This document shows, piece after piece, positions 58,940-64,000 of a stretch of 64,000 nucleotides of DNA. This DNA is from Gentiana macrophylla (Eukaryota > Streptophyta > Magnoliopsida > Gentianales > Gentianaceae): contig CM047808.1 of NCBI GenBank assembly GCA_026214975.1, positions 64,382,583 through 64,446,582 on the forward strand. Reading direction: 5' to 3'. Position 1 is the stretch's first letter. Every line of letters begins with the position of its first letter. Position numbers and translations under genes: made by a program. Under the pieces are notes generated by a model, which did no database searches, was not told where the DNA came from, and was given only the letters and a program-made list of their open reading frames with translations.

Positions 58940-61150
58940 AAACATAAAAAAATTACAAGTCTAAGAGGCTAATATGCATTGGGGCCAGAGTTCTGTTGGG
59001 GCTCACCAGAGGAAAAAATATTTTCCGAAGTGGTAGCAGAGGTAACTCCAGCAAGAGCTGAAGAGGAAGCATGACGTGCATCTGCAGTGCGTTTACCATA
59101 CTTAGACACTATATCCACTCATTCCTTGAAGTCCTTCAGAGAATCTTACTCGGCTTGCTCCATGCCAGGTTTGTAATAAGCTTTGTTGGCAAGGCTGTAT
59201 ACAGAGAGCCCAACAAATTGGGTCCTGACAACATCTGCCCCCATGGAATAGCTGAAGTTTACCATGGGGGCTAACAGAAGGTCCAAGGCTTAGGAGAGCT
59301 CCGTTAAAGCCTTGAAACGCCTAATAGCTTGAACCCTTGGCAACCTCCGGTTGAGCCTCCAAGGCGTTCTTCCCAGCTCGGAGCTTTGCCACCGTCTGCT
59401 CTAGCTCAGTCTTCACCTTCAAATTCTTATTTGTCGCAGCTTGAAGACTTGTGGCATACCCCTATCCCCCAAGACCTTCTGTTCTGCTGCTTGAGTTTGG
59501 AGTTATTCCTTGAGAACTCAGATCTCTTGATCCTTGTCCTTTGTCACATCCTTGACCTATTGCCGACACTCAGAGGCCGTTTTATTTAGTTTGGCCAGCT
59601 ACTTCTCAGACTGAAATGTGTTAGTAGAGGACGCGGCTAATGTCTTAAATGTCTCTTTGCCAACATGAGTGCCATGTACAGATTGGAGATTGTATATAAG
59701 AAATTCAACCAAAGTTTAGAGTGCCAAGATATAAACATGAAAAAATACTTACATGTTTCATGGCTTTAAATCCAGTCTTAGCATGCTCCATGTCGGACAA
59801 CTCCTAAATTGAACCCTGCTCAAGTGCGGCATCCTTTTCATCTTGGGTAGAGGGACCTGGGGTAATAGCAGGTCTAGATCCCTTCTTAGATCTACTATCA
59901 CTGGTCTCGCCGATCTCAGTTTGGCTATCCCCTCTCCGGAGAGGAACCTCATCCTCATCCTCGTCCTCTTCCTCTTTTTCTTCCAACATCATATTACCAG
60001 GGAAGAGCTGACATGGATTATGCTCCCCCCATAAGTGGGAGATTCCAGCACCCTGTCATCATGAAAACCAACCGATGTTGGAACTATAGCAATGCCTAGA
60101 GTTGAACCCAGAGTACGTGTAGGAGGGGGATCCACACTCAAAGTCCCTCAGTGTACTCCCTTTGATCCTGCTGATTCTCATTAGCCACGTCAGTCCTGGC
60201 CATATCCAATAAGCTCGCCAAGGCTCTGAGTAAAAGTAACAAAACAAAAAATAAGTCAGTTAGGAGCAAAGCGACAAGGAAGGAAAGTAAAACAATAATA
60301 CAAGTAAAATCCCCTACATGCATCTCTATCGGTGGTGTTCAGAGCAAAGATAAGGATCAGCCCCGCTTGACCAACCGAGCAAGGTCAAGTAGTTGGGAGG
60401 AAAACTTTTTAACCCCTATACAGATTTTGGAAGCACCGATGCCCCGAATAACACCCTTATCAATGTAGAATGGACAAACGTTGTTAGGCATAGGGTCCAA
60501 AGTCCAAAGGCTCAGTCCGGCTCTATCCACAATACTAACAAAGAACAATTGATATTTCCATCCCAAGGGGTCCGTCAATGACCACCGGAAGAATGCCAGT
60601 TCGGCAAGGGAAATAGTACCACCCGGAGCTATTTTGGACCTTTTTAATTTGGTAAAAAAGCCCTAAAAAGGTTTACAGAGAATGAGACTTTGATCACGCT
60701 ACAGAAGATGGAAAACCCTATAATACTTCTTACCCCAGTTAGGGCAACCTAGGCAGTGCCTATATTATAATACCATAGAACGTCGAAGTAAGCCGGACAC
60801 CAAGGAAGCCTCAACCCACTCTGGAGTTGGGCCTCGTAAATGGCTCAGAACCCACCGGTGGCAAGTAAGAGTACTTCTGGGGATCGACAGGATTAGTAGG
60901 GGTATAAACCCCTTGGTCAATTCCGTATGCATTGCAAATGGCCTCTATTTCGCTCTGCGTAAGTTTGAAGTCCACCCCATAACAACCTATGTTATCCCTC
61001 ATGGTTTTTTGTATCTTCAAGCCAAGAAGGAAATCATAAGTCCCGAAGGAAGGACGAGAAGAGGAAGTAAGGGGCTCAGGAACAGGAGGAAACCAGGGGA
61101 TGACCTCAAAAACTACGCTATGTACCTTATTTTCAAATTCTGGATCTAAC
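58940..61150 (-). pseudogene. Antisense ORF (aORF) of Tat E, transposase_28-like
   Basis: The minus strand, opposite to the protease. N-terminal pieces: LTQSEIEAICNAYGID near 60950, PVDPQKYSYLPPVGSEPF near 60870, GVRLTSTFYGII near 60790, GWKYQLFFVSIVDRAGLS near 60555. The last resembles the GWKxxFFFV motif of the plant gypsy-associated domain PF04195. A highly acidic stretch follows (MMLEEKEEEDEDEDEV, 59992), then a coiled-coil tail (NLKVKTELEQTVAKLRAGK near 59400). Stops are frequent; some gaps may be introns. Antisense ORFs of this type between pol and the 3' LTR are known in Tat-lineage elements; their role is not established. Confidence 0.65.
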
Positions 61151-61780
61151 TCGAAAAGCCTACGCGGGGGCTAATACTCAGTACTTGAAACATACATGAA
61201 TTGAGTAAGAAAAATACGAAGAATAAGAGATGAGAGGTTACTTGTAAAGGTAAGAATTGAGAGAAGAAAGTCAGCAATCAGCTTCGATCTTCTCATTTAA
61301 AGCGGATTGAAGCAGGTGAATGGACAATTGATACCACATGGGTTATAACCCTCAAACACATTCTCAATAAACCGCCCCACATCATGTGAGGTGGGTAAAA
61401 ACACTTCGATTCCTGGGGTAGTCATAACAGAGTCATAACGGTAACTCTATAACCTGGCAAACGCATTTTAACAGAATTTTTACAAATCTATTTGACGGTG
61501 ACCAAGTTGCACCTCTAAGAAGATCTCACCTAATCAGAAAGGCTCCACACTGGAGGGCTTATGATGGAGGTCGGACTGCACCCCACCACGTGTCACCCTC
61601 ACATCTATAAAACAATAAATAAAGACAAAGAAAATATGAACTTTATGGGCCATGAGCCCTCTTTTTAGCCTCAGGGCGGATCTAAACCCCTTGTAGGAGA
61701 TAGGCTTGACCCACTTCCGAGTCCACCGCAGGTCGGTCAGGACGCAACGGAGTTAGGTCAGTGCAATTCCAGCCATAACG
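61151..61780 (+). mobile_element. Tat E sequence between antisense ORF and polypurine tract
   Basis: Mostly non-coding, GC-richer than the intron flanks; probably promoter/5' region of the antisense ORF and 3' untranslated region. No specific site could be assigned. Confidence 0.4.
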
Positions 61781-61793
61781 GCCTCGGGGGCTC
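61781..61793 (+). other. Candidate polypurine tract of Tat E
   Basis: GCCTCGGGGGCTC resembles the TCGGGGGCT tract of Tat F at 23905. It lies downstream of the antisense ORF, as expected for the 3' LTR border. Confidence 0.5.
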
Positions 61794-62194
61794 GACGCAA
61801 GTCGGCCGGAGCAATCCCCGATGAGCAATCCCCGATGACGCAAATCCCCAATCCGCTATCATAAAGACTTTGAATCTATTATTCAAACACACTTGATTAT
61901 CTCATAAATTCAAGTGGACTAACACGTACAAATCCAATCCTTGAGGGATATGAAATATAGTCCATAATGGACACGACATAGGCATGCCATGGAAAAAGGT
62001 TCTCTATATAAACAATCGATCCCAAGAACTATGAATAGAATTGATTCCTGCTAAATACACAGGATACGTAGGCAACTTGACATTCATAATCTCAATCTCA
62101 GTCTAAACATAAACACAAAATCTTCTTCTTTCATAGGGCATAGTCTTGAATTCATTGTCACTGGGGGAAAATACGGCCCGAATTTATCAACAGA
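61794..62194 (+). mobile_element. Candidate 3' LTR of Tat E
   Basis: After the G-rich tract, about 400 bp with a TATA-like CTCTATATAAACAATC at about 62010 and a possible end TTTATCAACA near 62194. It also has a short direct repeat (GCAATCCCCGATGA, twice). No partner LTR is in the window and the start lacks a clear TG, so this is tentative. Confidence 0.35.
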
Positions 62195-62774
62195 CGATTT
62201 ACAGCATCGTCAGGCCTCAAATATCCAACACACCTGATTTTATAATTAACGGCTTATAGGTTATCTTCTTGTTCATATGGCGAATTTTACGTGGTCAATC
62301 ACCACCAAATTTAATGAACAAATGTCATCATATAGAGGATTGTGATTGTATGCATTAATTCGGATAAAATAATGTTGAACCTGAATCTGTTGTTTTAAGT
62401 CGTGGACGTACAACTTTTCCTCATATGGTATATGAAGCTTAAGTTGAAAATTACATATTATATCCATAGAATTAGGCATACGTGAAAATAGTTTATTTTA
62501 ACCTGACAAAAACTAGTACACCGTTTCTTTATATGACCTATATACGACCTAGAGAGGGAACTGTAAAAAAAAAACATTATTAAATTATAATAAAATGATC
62601 AACATTCTTTACATATACATAGACAAATTACACTATTTCCATTTAATGCTTTAAAGGCATTATAGAGAGGTTGGACCAACACCAACACCACCTCTACCTG
62701 TGCTGATAGAATCTTTTAATTTTATTCTTATTTTAAATTTCTTATAGCCGGTTTCTCCCCATTTGTTTTTACAG
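62195..62774 (+). other. 3' end of the P450 intron
   Basis: AT-rich, no coding sequence. It ends with a T-rich tract and TTTTTACAG at 62774. Candidate original intron sequence. Confidence 0.5.
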
Positions 62775-63407
62775 GATATGTTCGGTGCTGGAGGGGAGAC
62801 GTCATCCACAACTATAGAGTGGGCAATTTCTGAACTAATAAAAAATCCGACAATCATGAAAAGGGCACAAGATGATGTGAGAAAAGTCTATTATGGAATA
62901 GGCAATGTCGATGAATCAATGCTTGATGACTTAAGGTACTTGCAAGCAGTTGTCAAGGAAACATTACGGTTGCAACCTCCTCCTGTGCTTTTGCTACCTA
63001 GAGAAAGTAGTGAGCAATGTGAACTCAATGGATATGAAGTTCCTACAAAGACAACATTTTTTATCAATGCTTGGGCAATGGGAAGAGATCCAAAAACTTG
63101 GACTGATGCTGATAAGTTTTATCCGGATCAATTTCTTGAATCAAATATAGAATACATGGAGAATCATTTCCAATATATTCCTTTTGGTGGTGGGAGAAGG
63201 ATTTGTCCTGGTATCTCATTTGCTATTCCTAACATTCATCTGTCACTTGCCCAATTACTTTTCCATTTTGATTGGAAACTTCCGGGTGAAATGTTGCCAA
63301 AAGAATTCGACATGACAGAAAAATTTGGTATGATAGTCCGAAGGAAAAATAATCTTCAGCTAATTCCAATTCCTTATCATACTTCATGTCTAAAAGTGAA
63401 GCATTGA
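62775..63407 (+). pseudogene. Cytochrome P450 exon 2
   Basis: 210 codons plus TGA (63405-63407), no internal stop. In order: the I-helix oxygen-binding motif GAGGETSST near the start; K-helix ETLRLQPP (E-x-x-R) at about 62956; NAWAMGRDPKTW at about 63067; FYPDQFLES where the family has PERF, so the Arg of the ERR triad is Gln-Phe shifted and missing; and the haem-binding loop FGGGRRICPG at about 63184 with the Cys ligand intact. Everything except the PERF arginine looks functional. The gene as a whole is called a pseudogene because of the exon 1 frameshift. Confidence 0.92.
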
Positions 63408-63488
63408 AGGTAAAAATGAACTGGTAAGAAAAACGAAGTTGCCCGCTTCTCATGCTTACCACCGAAGGTTGTACTTTCACGTAAAGAT

Positions 63489-63504
63489 CACACACACACA
63501 TAAT

Positions 63505-63582
<78 letters not shown>
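63489..63582. repeat. Compound microsatellite (CA)n(TA)n
   Basis: CACACACACA, TAATA, then a longer CA run to about 63526, followed by more than 25 TA units. It lies about 80 bp after the P450 stop codon, probably in or near its 3' untranslated region. Highly length-variable repeats of this kind make good markers but poor assembly. Confidence 0.95.
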
Positions 63583-63585
<3 letters not shown>

Positions 63586-64000
63586 CATAGAGGTGAATGC
63601 AATAATATTTGTATGATGCTACTTCTTCTCTAATATTTATAATATCAAGAAGATAATTTACCATCATAATTTGGTTAAAACGTGTAAATTACTATGTGTG
63701 AATCTTATATGGTTTAAGTATTCCTTACATAATACAGAACACCATTATTTGTTCATATATTTTTAATACTAATTACGGAATTATTTATGTTGTGACATAA
63801 CAAACCGTTTTTTTTCGTAGCAAACATGCATCCCCAATTTGGATGAATTTACATAAGTATATCTTGATGACATGCAAATAAGAAACATACATGATTTGTA
63901 GGGCACATAAGTTTTCCATGCCGTGATATAATAAGAGAAGAATGCACTTTTCCCACCCGTATTGTGAGCAGCATATGTTAAAAACAATCTGATAGCTTTG
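63583..64000 (+). other. 3' flank of the P450 gene
   Basis: AT-rich DNA without coding sequence. No clear polyadenylation signal can be singled out. The 68-codon minus-strand frame near the end has no recognisable features. Confidence 0.4.

Noticed and set aside
63229..63588. 119-codon minus-strand ORF over P450 exon 2 and the microsatellite
   Set aside because: Antisense shadow of exon 2; its start is a Tyr-Ile repeat read from (TA)n.

Overview
The window is nuclear DNA of a flowering plant. It holds a spliced CYP71-type cytochrome P450 gene, plant-lineage Ty1/copia and Ty3/gypsy retrotransposons of several kinds, and a small insertion of organellar DNA with plastid-type trnP, trnW and an rpoB piece. 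The CYP71D-like character of the P450 suggests a eudicot, perhaps an asterid; that is inference. No bacterial-style operon, CRISPR array or rRNA was seen.

The only host gene recognised with confidence is the P450 on the + strand. Exon 1 is 26576-27455 and exon 2 is 62775-63407, joined by consensus GT/AG sites in phase 0. The intron is about 35.3 kb and is almost entirely transposon. The coding sequence carries an apparent 5-bp deletion in the proline-rich hinge that shifts the frame, and the PERF arginine is replaced, so it is annotated as a probable pseudogene.

Upstream (1-25.6 kb) is nested retrotransposon. A decayed + strand copia (1-4.8 kb: LTR end, PBS, gag, RT, RNase H, extra 3' ORF) is interrupted by the LTR and env-like region of a minus-strand SIRE/Maximus-type copia (4.8-11 kb), itself split by another insertion. 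A Tat-like gypsy element (12.46-24.6 kb) has paired LTRs, gag-like ORFs and a 53-bp tandem array but no visible pol. It has been hit by a solo LTR with perfect 5-bp target duplications (13957-16220), a chromovirus-type LTR on the minus strand (18229-20339) and a copia LTR (ending 23716). A chromodomain remnant lies at 24.7-25.0 kb.

The intron holds, in order: a 1.1-kb foldback element with a nested insert; fragments of a minus-strand copia family; organellar DNA; a very long SIRE-like LTR (34.9-39.2 kb) with a gene-exon-like stretch inside; a large non-coding retroelement with its LTR (about 40.3-46.1 kb); and a second Tat element (46.1-62.2 kb). That Tat element keeps a protease, a 54-bp tandem array and an antisense ORF. 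One solo copia LTR (46435-48232) and one complete 9.4-kb copia of the same family (48517-57952, TSD ATTTG) are inserted in it. A (CA)n(TA)n microsatellite follows the P450.

Nothing here forms a multi-gene pathway. The sequence records a transposon-swollen P450 intron and layered insertions whose order can be read from target duplications.
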